DNA of 64,000 bases, taken from contig WBVU01000003.1 in NCBI GenBank assembly GCA_009192285.1, positions 3,317,973 through 3,381,972 on the forward strand, in the 5' to 3' direction. Shown here in pieces: positions 25,202 through 36,109 of this stretch (the first letter of the stretch is position 1; each line of letters opens with the position of its first letter). The position numbers were made by a program, and so were the translations under genes. The notes under the pieces were generated by a model. The model ran no database searches, was not told the origin of the DNA, and saw nothing but the letters and a program-made list of their open reading frames with translations. Source of the stretch: Morchella semilibera (Eukaryota; Ascomycota; Pezizomycetes; Pezizales; Morchellaceae).

Positions 25202-28200
25202 ATGTTGGGCCGACAGGTACTCACCTTGCACAAAAAGACCCTTCGAATCACACTCCTCCGCCGAGGGTCCCCAACACTCTTCCGCGCGTTTATTCTCCCG
25301 GTCATCTTCACCGCATTCATCTCCTACGCCCGTAATCTCTTTATTCCCCCGGCCAAATATGGTATCGGTACTCCTGCATACGTGAGAGACTTGGCCGATT
25401 CACTCTCGGCCCACCCGGATCTCAAACTCGTCTTTGTCACCAACGATCTCGGTGGTGAGGTGCAGGATCTTATTAATGGATTGGTCACGCCGCTTAGAGA
25501 TGCGGGGGGGAATGTTGTAACCATCAGTGACCCAGTAAGAGGTTTACAGCAGGAGTGCAAACAGAGTCTTCGAGGTTCCTCAGACTGTTTTGCTGCTGTG
25601 GTTTTCAATGGATCCCCGGCGCAAGGCGGAATTTGGAACTACACTCTCAGGGGCGATTCTTCTTTTGACTATGGGAGGATTAATACCGATAATCATGATA
25701 ATCCTGCACAGGAGTAGGTTTCATCCTCGGGGATGGTTGACAGGGTTAGGGTTGTTAGGAATAACTAACACCTCGAGATAGATTCCTCCTCCCACTTCAG
25801 TTGGCACTCGATAAAGCGATTGCCAATCATGCCAACTCAGGGAGTGCTGACAACACGCAAATAAGTGAGTATATGTATACAGACATGACCTCTGATGAGC
25901 GGGACGAACAAATCCGTGTCCGGTAAGTGACTGTTGCATTATCATTACCGCGGATAAAGCTAATCATGCTTTAGTTATATGACGGCCATCACCGACTACA
26001 TCTCAATTGCAATTTTTCTAAGTCATGTTGGTATCATCTATCATCATACCGGATTTCAAGCCACTGAACGGGAACGTGGTATCTCTACGCTTCTTGAAGC
26101 AATGGGTGTTTCCAAAGCTGCCCGTCTAATATCCTACCATCTCTCGTTCTCATCGCTCTATATCGCTGGATGGGTGGTCATGGGCCTCACGATTGGAAAT
26201 GGTGTGTTTGCGAATACAAATATTGCAATAATTATTGTGTGGTACATTCTTACGGGATGGGCTTGTGCATCATGGTCCATATTCGCCTCGTCGTTCTTCA
26301 AGCGCGCTCAGCTTTCGGGAATATCAACCACCATCGTAACCCTTATCTTTGGTATCATCGCACAGGTTCTCAATAAATCATCTACGGGGGCTACTGCGGT
26401 GCTTGGTTTGTTGTTCCCTTCGTGCAACTTTGTCTTTATGTCTGTACTATTGGGTCGCTTTGAGAAAGAGAGGCAAGGAGCATCATTGCTCCGGGCTCCG
26501 CCTAATCAAAAATCAAACCTGCCCGGAATTGCTCTATTCGTATTTCTGGTCGTCCAAGCCATCGGTTATGTAATCCTTGGAGCTCTGGTTGAGAAATGGC
26601 TCTATGGCACCGGAGGTGGCAATCATAAGCCTACAACTGATCCAGCCAATGCCGTTGAGTTAAGGGGGTTTACGAAGCGGTACGTTCCAAGCTTTATCGG
26701 TAATATCCTCTCGGGTGGAAAGAAGGAGACTGTTACAGCGGTTGATAGACTTGACCTTGATATTCGCCAAGGTCAAGTTCTTGTGCTCCTCGGTGCCAAC
26801 GGATCTGGAAAGACCACCACCCTTGAGGCTATCTCTGGTTTATCCAAGGTCACGGAAGGCGAAATTTTGATTAATGCCGGTGGCAATGGTCATATAGGAA
26901 TCTGCCCTCAAAAGAATGTGTTTTGGGACGAACTTACAGTTGAAGAACACGTGCGATACTGGAATAAACTTAAATGCCCCGGCGACACGAAACAGGAGCT
27001 TGCGCAACTTATTGCCGAATGTGACTTAACACCAAAGAAGCGAGCATACAGCCGAAACTTGTCAGGTGGTCAGAAAAGAAAATTGCAACTCGCAATTATG
27101 TTCACTGGCGGCTCAAACATCTGCGCTATTGACGAGGTGTCATCTGGCCTTGATCCTCTGAGTAGGAGAAAAATATGGGATATTATTCTTCGTGCTCGAG
27201 GCGAGAGGACAATCATTCTTACGACGCACTTTTTGGACGAGGCTGATCTGCTGGCCGATGATATTGCGGTACTGAGCCGTGGGACACTAAAGTGTCGTGG
27301 TAGTGCTGTGGAGCTTAAAAGTCGCCTCGGTGGCGGATATAGAGTTCATCTTCCAACCCGTGATGGCCCAGAACTACAGGGCGTTCCCACCAAAAGGTTG
27401 TACGACCAAACTGTCTACAACGTTTCTGATTCTTCTGCAGCTGGTAGAGTTGTGGATGCGCTCGAGGCACAAGGAATAGCAGACTATACTGTCAATGGGC
27501 CAACCATCGAAGATGTGTTCTTGAAGGTTGCAGAGGAAACAAGTGGACTACAACAAGACGCAAAAGAGGCCCAAGGCCAGGGAGATGATGGAGTAGAGCT
27601 GTTCCCTGGAAAGAGACTTGGAATCTTCCAACAAACAGTTGTTATGTTCCGCAAAAGACTCACCATCCTCCGGAGAAACTATTTTCCGATTCTTGCGGCA
27701 ACAGTGGTACCAATCATAGCGGTGGGGGTAACTATGGTCTTTCTCAAAAACTATGATCGAGCTACTTGCTCAAATGAGGACACAATCTCCCGCGGTGATA
27801 CTTACAGCCTTACCTTTGATGTCGATCTCAACATTGTCCTAGGTCCCCGTGAGGTACTTTCAAATTTTAACCTATCGAGTTACCTAGAAGGCAGCTCTTC
27901 CTCTTCGAGTGGCATAACCGTGACTTTCAACAATACAGCCATTAACTTTGTCGATACACTTTCTGATTTTAACCAATATGTTCGGGCCAACTATCCGGAT
28001 GTTACCCCCGGAGGATTCTTTTTGAGCAACAACAGTAATGACCAAGCTACTTATGCTTACGTGGGGAACAGAGGGATCAGAAACTCAATGGTGGTACAGA
28101 ATGTCGTGAACAATTTATTATTTGGGCAACAAATTTCGGCTAGTTACGCAGAGTTTGATATTCCATGGAGACCAGAGCAGGGGTTGACACTTCAGTTTCT

Positions 28201-30209
28201 AGTGTAATTCTCTCATTTGCAATTAGGGTATAAGCGTCTATGCTAATCTAGAATGACTTTACAGTTATGTCGGCCTTGTGTTTTCAGCATTTCCAGCATT
28301 TTTCGCGCTTTACCCTACACTCGAGCGTATTCGAAATGTCCGCGCATTACATTACTCCAATGGTGTCAGGGCTTTGCCATTATGGCTTGCATATCTCCTC
28401 TTTGATTTTATCTCTATTCTCCTCGTTAGTGTTATCGCGAGCATCATCATGGTAGCTGCTACTGGGGATATTTGGTACAACTTCGGATATCTATTTTTGG
28501 TCATTGTGTTGTACGGGATCGCAAGCATACTCTTGGCATACAATGTGTCTTTGATTGCGAAGAGTCAGTTGAGTGCGTTCGCATTTGTTGCTGGCGGCCA
28601 AGGTTAGTACTTCCACCCGTACGACGACGGAAAATAATTAATTCGTGACGTTCGTAGCTGTGATGTTCTTGCTCTACTTTATTGCGGTGTTGTCTGTTTT
28701 TACCTATGCACCCACAGCAAAGATTGACGAACAGCTTAACATTGTGCACTTTGCGATTGCAGCTATCTCGCCCATCTCCAATTTTACCCGCGCCGTCTTT
28801 GTTGCGTTGAACATCTTCTCTGTCTCATGTCGCGGAGAGCAGTATGCGGGCAATCCTGGTGGGATGACACTTTATGGTGGCCCAATTACCTACCTCATCT
28901 TGCAGTCCATATTCCTCTTCTGCACCCTTCTTTGGTGGGACAGCGGTCGTTTTAGACTCAGATTTGGATCACGTACGGTCAAGGCCAAAGGCGCCAACGA
29001 GGAAGAACAAGAAGTCGGTACACTTGGAGGTGAAAAGAAGTTTATCGGTGACGAAATGAGGCGTGTGGACTCGTCAAACGATGGACTACGTGTTATGCAT
29101 ATCACCAAAACCTTTGGGAGGAAGGTAACTGCTGTCGACGACGTTACTTTTGGCGTGCCCCGAGGAGAGGTATTTGCACTCCTTGGGCCCAATGGTGCAG
29201 GGAAAACAACCACAATCAACATGATCCGTGGTGATATGGTCCCGAACTCTGGTGATATCTTTGTCGAGAATATTTCCGTCATTGGGAACCGTCCCGCTGC
29301 TAGGTCGCATCTCGGCGTGTGCCCGCAATTCGATGCTATGGACCGCATGACCGTTGTAGAGCACCTCCGCTTCTACGCACGTGTCCGCGGCGTTGAAGAT
29401 GTGGAGCACAACGTCGCACAGGTAATAAAGGCTGTTGGCCTCGAGGCATTCAAAACACGGATGGCAGAGAACCTGTCTGGTGGTAATAAGCGGAAGCTGT
29501 CCCTTGGTATCGCATTGATGGGTAATCCAACTGTCCTTCTTCTTGATGAGCCCTCCTCCGGGATGGATGCAGCCAGCAAACGTATAATGTGGAAAACTCT
29601 CGCCGGTGTTACTCGCGGGCGATCCCTTGTGCTCACTACCCACTCCATGGAAGAAGCTGATGCGCTCGCCTCTCGAGCCGGTATCCTTGCAAAGAGTATG
29701 CTCGCCATGGGAACTGGGGATCAGCTGCGCCGAAGATGGGGCGATGGATATCACGTTCACCTTGTCCTAAAATCCGCACCCGCGAGTCCACCCGAGGAAA
29801 TGAAAAGGCTTAAGGACTGGGTTCTGACCAGGTTTAGAGGTGCGAGGGTTGAGGATAGGAGTTTCCATGGACAGATGAGATTCTCTGTGCCAGTTGATGC
29901 GGAGGAGGATGAGTCGGAGGGTGATGAGGAAGGGGGCGTTGGAGAGGCGGCGAGAAACTCTAAAGGAGTCAATAGGGTCTTTAAAGCGTTGGAGAAGGGC
30001 AAGGAAGGGTTAGGGCTGGAATTCTACAGTGTCAGCCAAAGCACGCTTGGTATGTTCCCATTTCTTTTTTCTTCTTGTCATTCAATTGGTGGACATATTG
30101 GCTAATAGATATTATAGACCAGGTATTTTTGACGATTGTCGGTAACGCGAACGTTTCCGAGGAGGGTTACGGAAAGCCAGAGAAGAAGAGGTGGTGGAAG
30201 CGCTCTTGA
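25202..30209 (+). CDS. full-size ABCA-type ABC transporter
   Basis: Six exons (25202-25713, 25782-25922, 25975-28203, 28265-28602, 28658-30049, 30118-30209) join in frame to 1567 residues. The order is TM domain, nucleotide-binding domain 1, TM domain, nucleotide-binding domain 2, as in ABCA exporters of lipids. The first nucleotide-binding domain has Walker A GANGSGKTT, Q-loop CPQKN, signature LSGGQ, Walker B ICAIDE and H-loop TTHF. The second has GPNGAGKTT, CPQFD, LSGGN, LLLDEPSSGMD and TTHSM. Large extracytoplasmic loops follow the first helix of each half. All catalytic motifs are present, with Asp-Glu intact in both Walker B motifs. The start context CACCATG is good. Intron 1 contains a telomere-like AGGGTTAGGGTT. 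The substrate, probably a lipid or hydrophobic compound, is inferred from the family. Confidence 0.93.
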
Positions 30210-30904
30210 GAGGTTAACTTGGCTCCCCCTGTTTTAGTAGATATCTTTTGTTTTTAATGTCCTTTTTTTTTTTTTTTGTTTTCGTTCTCGTTTCTTATGT
30301 GGAATGAGCTTATATAGATACGTTTCTGTTTGTGATAATTATGAAAGGTTTTAAATAGACGTACCATGGATGGGACGGTGGCAATAATGATGTATACCCT
30401 AACAGACGATATACTTATGTTTCCATGTTGAATGTGGATGGAAGGAGAAAAGCTCGGCCATGTTTGTTTCAGAGACCATGTATTTCATAAAAATTTAAGA
30501 TTTAGTGAGTGAGAGTACTACGGGTGTAGGGGTACATGAGATGTTGGCTGGCAAGGTCGCTGATCTATGGCTATAGTCATCGACTCAGGAAAGATCGTCT
30601 TCCTCCTCCTCGCGTAGGCGTGTGCGGCCGTCGAGGCGAGGCGAGGCGGTGGCGAATCTGCATGGCACCGAGCGCCAAGACGCGAGTGATAATCCATGGT
30701 CTGGCCCTGCAGAATCATAGCAGCAGACGGGGAAATTCAGCAATGAAGGGCTACATAATCTATAGTAAGACACCAATGAAGAACAAATAGGCTAGGATGA
30801 ATATGCTGCAGCTAACCCATTGTGCCTTGTGCATTTAGCGAGTCTTGGGCTCTAGGGTAACTAGATTGGAGGAGCACCACACTTTTATGATAGGATAAGA
30901 AGGC
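30210..30904. other. intergenic, 3' flank of the ABC transporter gene
   Basis: Contains a T tract at about 30266-30278 after the stop, consistent with the U-rich 3' region of a fungal transcript. No gene was seen; the open frames near 30518-30790 on both strands are composition-driven. Confidence 0.4.
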
Positions 30905-31273
30905 TTATCCACCGAACCAGGCTGTCTGTATATACTTCCAACCAGTATAGTAGCCAGTAAACAGAAATACCCCGGTAATATCCCCGTCCCTCTCATAGTA
31001 TATACTGTCGTTACCGCCCTGTTGATGCATGCGTAGGATCGGATATTCGGGATTCCAAAAACTAATCACAAGGGGCAGCAGGCATGCCGGAATCCGGAAA
31101 AGAGGGCTAAGGCCACCACCACGACCACCACCACCACCGTCATCATCATTATCATGGCTTCGGCTAGATACCGTTGCGCTCTCCTCTGGGACAGACGATG
31201 CAGAGGCGTAGATACCCTGTAATTCATGGGGTCGGGGATAAACTCTGCAGATATCAGCAGGAGCGTTGGACAT
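30905..31273 (-). CDS. possible small hypothetical protein (122 aa)
   Basis: The frame begins MSNAPADICRVYPRPHELQG, passes an Asp/Gly-rich low-complexity stretch (DNDDDGGGGGRGGG) and then a hydrophobic segment (about LSPLFRIPACLLPLVISFW). It ends in an aromatic tail finishing QTAWFGG. I chose the internal Met at 31273 because it follows a classic fungal leader: an AATAAATAC TATA-like box about 52-60 bases upstream and an uninterrupted C/A/T-rich, G-poor leader. I do not recognise the family. It could be a short membrane-anchored protein, or chance, since the opposite strand is also open. Confidence 0.35.
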   Translation of the reverse strand: MSNAPADICRVYPRPHELQGIYASASSVPEESATVSSRSHDNDDDGGGGGRGGGLSPLFRIPACLLPLVISFWNPEYPILRMHQQGGNDSIYYERDGDITGVFLFTGYYTGWKYIQTAWFGG

Positions 31274-31324
31274 GGGTGTATGTGTGTGTGCGTTGTTGTT
31301 GTTGGTGGTAGTGGTGTGTGCCCC

Positions 31325-31333
31325 GTATTTATT
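31325..31333 (-). promoter_or_regulatory. TATA-like box before the 122-aa frame
   Basis: Reads AATAAATAC on the minus strand, 52 bases upstream of the start codon, followed by a CA-rich leader. This is the main reason to take the small gene seriously. Confidence 0.3.
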
Positions 31334-31866
31334 GCATGCGGTCCCTGGGCATGGCATCCTTGAAATGAAAAGCTTGGAGGGGGGGGGAGGGGGACGATGG
31401 CCTGATCGGAAGTTTTTTTTGAGGGGAGGGCTACTGCTTGGCATGGTTAAGCTTTTCGTGAAGGTTGCAGTGGCCATAATGAGAAGGTGCAAAGTAACGA
31501 CAATTAATTTATATTTATATTTGACTCCCGAGGGAAGTCTCGATCCAATCGACTCAGAGCTGCGTTTACACTTATACGCACATACGTATCTTGTCGAACC
31601 AGCTGGTCAGGATATTGAGTGGGGGCGGGGGAGGTTGAAAGTGGAGGGGAGGAGGAGGAAGAAGAGGGGAGGGGGGGGATTAACAGAGAAGCATTCTGAA
31701 CTGCCACCGGGAGAGGATTAATTTGTACTCATGTGCTTTGTATAATATATCATCATCATCGTCGTACAGAAGATTCATTCACTCATCGTGTACGCTGTCC
31801 TTATTGAAGAAAACACGTACTTCATACGTGCACAACTTGTGTGACCATCGCTAATTCAAGTCTTTT

Positions 31867-32062
31867 CTCTTTCTCTCTTTCTCTCTTTCCTTCTCTCTCT
31901 CTCTCTCTAACTACATCTCTACATCTCTACATCTCTACATCTCTACATCTCTACATCTCTACATCTCTACATCTCTATCTCTATCTCTATCTCTACATGA
32001 ATCTCTATATATATATCTCTATCTCTATCTCTATCTCTATCCCTACCCCCTATCCCCTATCT
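31867..32062. repeat. TCTCTACA / TCTCTA microsatellite
   Basis: A pyrimidine-rich tract starts with TTTCTCTC runs. It then has about eight head-to-tail copies of the 8-mer TACATCTC (31912-31975), followed by repeats of the hexamer TATCTC, a TATATATA block and more TATCTC. The step from 8-mer to 6-mer suggests loss of AC from the unit during slippage. Confidence 0.85.
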
Positions 32063-32413
32063 CCATCTCGTACCCTGGGGCATTACCTAGCATTTGCATA
32101 CATGTACTTGCCGTTTTCCAAATGCCTGCCTGCCTCCTGCCTGCCCCGGAGCGGTGGGCCGCAACACTTCCGATTTCGTGTATGATCGATCATTGGACCA
32201 AACATATCAAATGAGTACATAGTAAACCCCTAGTGAATATTACCATGGTACCTGCACCCGCACCCGTACCTGCACCTGGAACTGTAAGCCAAGGCCAAGA
32301 ATTATAGTTGGGATATCAGGCTAATCGGCAAGTATTTATTCCTCGTCATCAAGCTACATACTAACCCAATAATATATACATGTAATAACTGATGGTTGGG
32401 TGGATCCAAAAGC

Positions 32414-32421
32414 TTTATATA
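32414..32421 (+). promoter_or_regulatory. TATA box of the six-module secreted protein gene
   Basis: TTTATATA lies 99-106 bases before the start codon and is followed by a CT-rich leader (CTCCTCCTCTCATC...) that runs to the ATG. This is a textbook strong fungal core promoter layout and suggests a well expressed gene. Confidence 0.55.
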
Positions 32422-32519
32422 TCCCCCATTAATTCCCCTCATATCATACCTCGACCAGCTCCAATCCTCCTCCTCTCATCTCTTCAGCTCTCTAGTAGTC
32501 CTCTACTAAGCTCTTCAAA

Positions 32520-33659
32520 ATGCAGCTTCTCTCCCTAGCACTCGCCCTAGGCACAGCCTACCTCCAAACCGCCCAGGCAGCTCCCGCCCCCACTGTTACC
32601 AGCCCGCCCTCCTACACTACCTCCTCCTGCACCTCAAGCACCTGTACCACCTACACCAACAATTGTGGTGGCTCTTATGGCGGCTGCTACCTCGACCCCT
32701 CGTGCGGGGGTACGGTCCCCGTATGGCACCCTCCGCCATGCCCAGTTACAAACCTTAGTGCCCGCGACGCTACCACTACCGCAACATGCAGCACAAGCAC
32801 ATGTGCAACATATACAAACTCTTGCGGTGCTACCTACGGAGGTTGCTATCTGGATCCGGCCTGCGGCGGTACGGCACCGGTATGGCACCCCCCGCTATGT
32901 CCAGTGACGGAGCTGGATGCCCGCGCTATCCCCACGCCGCCAACCTTGACAGCGAGGGCACCTTGTACAACCAGCACCTGCGCAACATACACAAATTCCT
33001 GTGGAGCCACATATGGCGGTTGCTACCTAGACCCAGAATGCGGCGGCACGGCACCGGTATGGCACCCCCCGCTATGCCCGGTGACGGAGCTGGATGCCCG
33101 CGCCGTCACCACCGCGCCCACCACCACCACAACCGCCACCTGCAGCACAAGCACCTGCGCAACATATACCAATGACTGCGGCGCTACCTTCGGAGGTTGC
33201 TACCTGGATCCTTCATGCGGCGGTACGGCGCCGGTATGGCACCCGCCGCTCTGCCCCGTCACCGACGCCGCCGAGCCCACCATCACCAGTCCACCCACCG
33301 TTACGCCTACAGTCACATCTTGCACCTATAGTCGCTGCGTTGACTACATTAATGACTGTGGGCAGACCTACGGCGGCTGCTTCCTCGATCCCGCCTGCGG
33401 GGGGACGGTCCCCGTGTTCCATGCGCCGCTGTGCCCAGTCACGAGCATGAGCACCACCGCTGCGGGATGCCCGTTTGCGGAGTGTGCGACGTCCACGAAT
33501 GCGTGTGGGGCAACGCTGACGACATGTTATTTGGCGGTGGCGTGTGGCGGAACGACACCGGCGGTGCAGACGTCGACATGTACGAGGGATTGGACGAGTG
33601 AGAGTACGACGGAGGTGTACACAACACCGGTTCCGACAACGACAACCACGATTTATTAG
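32520..33659 (+). CDS. secreted protein of six tandem six-cysteine modules
   Basis: An intronless 379-residue frame with a clear signal peptide (residues 1-20, cleavage near AQA/AP). The mature part is six modules, each with six cysteines spaced C-X4-C-X6-C-X6-C-X5-C-X11-C, at residues 37-74, 90-127, 149-186, 208-245, 268-305 and 317-354. The core is CATYTNSCGATYGGCYLDP followed by CGGTAPVWHPPLCPVT. Modules 2-4 are almost identical, 1 and 5 diverged, and 6 keeps the cysteines but loses GGCYLDP and the WHPP motif. Linkers are Thr/Pro-rich and two carry ELDARA. There is no GPI signal, transmembrane segment or known catalytic motif. The spacing does not fit CFEM (eight cysteines), hydrophobin or LysM. 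I do not know a named family. Cell-wall protein or effector-like adhesin is inference. Confidence 0.9.
   Translation: MQLLSLALALGTAYLQTAQAAPAPTVTSPPSYTTSSCTSSTCTTYTNNCGGSYGGCYLDPSCGGTVPVWHPPPCPVTNLSARDATTTATCSTSTCATYTNSCGATYGGCYLDPACGGTAPVWHPPLCPVTELDARAIPTPPTLTARAPCTTSTCATYTNSCGATYGGCYLDPECGGTAPVWHPPLCPVTELDARAVTTAPTTTTTATCSTSTCATYTNDCGATFGGCYLDPSCGGTAPVWHPPLCPVTDAAEPTITSPPTVTPTVTSCTYSRCVDYINDCGQTYGGCFLDPACGGTVPVFHAPLCPVTSMSTTAAGCPFAECATSTNACGATLTTCYLAVACGGTTPAVQTSTCTRDWTSESTTEVYTTPVPTTTTTIY
32628..33581 (+). repeat. in-frame tandem module array in the secreted protein
   Basis: Six coding repeats with a period of about 150-180 bases, spanning the first to the last module cysteine. The middle three are closest in DNA as well as protein (for example GGCACGGCACCGGTATGGCA blocks near 32868 and 33048), pointing to recent duplication or gene conversion within the array. 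Confidence 0.8.
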
Positions 33660-36109
33660 GTGAGGTTCTGACGAAAGAGGTGAGACGAAACAAAAGAAAA
33701 TCTAGCTAGCTATATGTAGTCAATAACTAGAAGTACAATATATAGCTTTACAGTATTTCCTCTATTCTTGTGAATGGCTTCCGTGTGTAGGATTTCAATA
33801 CGTATCAACTCCCCACAAAGACCAATATCATATCCAGAACCGAGAGATAGAGAGTGTCCGCATTCGATACAGGGGGTGCGTTTAAATTCTGTATGTAGTG
33901 GGTCTAGATGCGAGAGATATTCTTTATGCAAATTTAAATCCCCGTTCAATTAGTACTGTATATAGTAGTGCTAGCCCGTGATGTCATATATATATATGGG
34001 GGCCAATGTATCCGTCTTTCCGGTGTTAGTATGAGTAAACAAGGCCAACTCGATCGATCCTCTGTTGATTACCACTTGCTTTCCCCAAGTGCCGAGACTG
34101 AAATATGGCTAGGTAATACTCAGGGATTTAAAGGTTTCGTATGATCTCGCGCGAGAAGCTTGTGAAGGTGGTTTGCTGGAAAGGACGCATGGCGCCTGAA
34201 GGGAACTATGTATGACTTCTAAACATAAGCACCCGGATGATTGCGTTTTCTGTGGCCGGTAGTGTCTGCACTGTGGCATGGTGGCAACAGTGCGGTCATG
34301 GAATATCACTCGTTGAAGCGTTGTGTGGCAGGCCGACTTGCTTACATACATAGAGAATTACGATTCCCATAACAACCGGTCCGACGATATGTATGTATGC
34401 TGTTGACGCTAGTACCGGGTGTATGTACATCATGTGTACATGTAGGTACATGTAGTTTCTATCAGGACTCCAATGTACGCGGATACATGTAGTCAACGCC
34501 AGTTATAACGTCCCAGCATCAAGCGGCCCGCGCGGTGGACCTAAGTATAAGTACATATATCCCCCACCCCCCCACCCCCCTCTCCCTCTTATATCACCAG
34601 TACTAAAATGAGGTGATAAAGTGCGAGTCTCACTCATTCCAGCAGTGTTCAGCTCGTCGAGCTTACCTGCACCGTACATGCCAAAGACTTTTTCTGCGTG
34701 TAGACCGTCACCGTGCAGTGAGCTCACTGGACCGTTGTTGCGCTCCTTGAATGATGCGGGACAGTTCAGGGGATACATGTATAAGCAGTCATCATCGTGG
34801 TGAACTTGGTACTCGGATTGGATCTTGGCAAATGTATACTTTACTTAACCGAGACCACCCGGGTCTTACTCTAGTTCTCGGGATCGGCGCCAACACATGT
34901 AGGTATGGTGCGGCGCGTCTTAAAGGTGACATGCCGGTATCTCAGCTGGAACAATCATAGCCACTCCGGCTGCTTGTTGACCAATAAGAGCCTTGGATTC
35001 CAGCCATGTTATGGCTGAAAACTACATCTTGGCTGCAAGTGTGTGATGTAGGGGGTATAAATGGGTATAATACTGTTCCACTCCACTAGGTCTTGGCGCT
35101 TTTTACATACAAAAATAGGTAAATGGCATCTCTTATAACTTTTTCAACAGACAAGATATCAAAAATCTAACACACAAATGTCTTCATCATACCTGTATCT
35201 ACAATTCTGTGTGTTAGATTTTTGATATTTTGTCTTGTTGAAAAGTTATAAGCGATGCAACTTTTGTCACCTTTAAGCTGCACCGCACCATACACTTAGA
35301 AAGGTACAGCCTTATCGTTCGTTATATTACTCAAGGTTGAAACCATCCATCACTACAAGGGGGGGGCGGTGGAGCTCGAGAGCAATAAGCGCCCAGGCAT
35401 AGATCATCAATTGATCAATTGATCCATCGAGGGGATAGGGGGATTAAAAGACACTGTCAAGTGCTGACGACCAAAACGGTGGTGTCCTATTGCTCACTGG
35501 TTGTCAGCATTATTATACTATGAAGTCAATATTGAAAGGTTCGCAACATATTGGTCAAAATTATTTTTGAAGGCTATATTGGTTATGTTATGAGGCTCAA
35601 AACAACCTTACAAGGGTTAGGGCCGAGCACGGCACGGGCTTAGCTCCGGTCTATGGTAAAACACTCGCTCACTTACAGGTAGAAGAAACTCTACAAGCAC
35701 ATGTATGAATCTAGAAGGTACTTATCCAACAAACTACATCATGTACTTGATAAACTCGGGTTCAAACAAACAGCCACCTAGTCCTGGGGGCTAATGGCTT
35801 TGCGGTGTGTTGATTTTGCTTATAAAGCTGTGTGGTGAGTGAGGCTTAGAAATATCGTCCAATTGGCGACGGAATCAGCCCCGCTTCCATCTTATCCAAC
35901 GCGGCTCCCTCTCTTCGTACCCTCAAGCAATTGTTCGTGATCCAGTTTTATAAGATTTATAAGACTGGACCTCTAGCACTGCGCTTAAAACATACCTCTG
36001 TCGCTCCCACCACCCCACCCCACCTCCCCCCCCCCCCCATTCACAAGCCTAGTTCAACTTTCAAAGCAGAACCATATAGGATTCCTTTCCTTCCCATACC
36101 TACTTACCT
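33660..36109. other. intergenic, with foldback element
   Basis: No coding region is supported. It includes the nested inverted-repeat element at 34903-35293, five TACATGTA palindromes between 34437 and 34781, C/G homopolymers near 34560-34580 and 35357-35366, and a small inverted motif TGCTGACGACC / GGTTGTCAGCA at about 35467-35508. The leader of the kinase gene occupies the end. Confidence 0.5.
34903..35293. mobile_element. nested foldback (inverted-repeat) element
   Basis: The outer arms of 28 bases (34903-34930 and 35266-35293, GTATGGTGCGG...AAAGGTGAC) pair with about three mismatches. Inside, a second pair of about 44 bases (35132-35175 and 35209-35252) pairs almost perfectly around a 33-base loop. 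The right arms are 13 bases apart but the left arms are separated by about 200 bases, as if a foldback MITE had taken an insertion in its left arm. No coding capacity. A transcript would form a long hairpin. Confidence 0.7.

Noticed and set aside
35453-35518. short inverted motif TGCTGACGACC / GGTTGTCAGCA as a fifth family A MITE
   Set aside because: Only the core TGCTGAC is shared; length and outer termini do not match the family.
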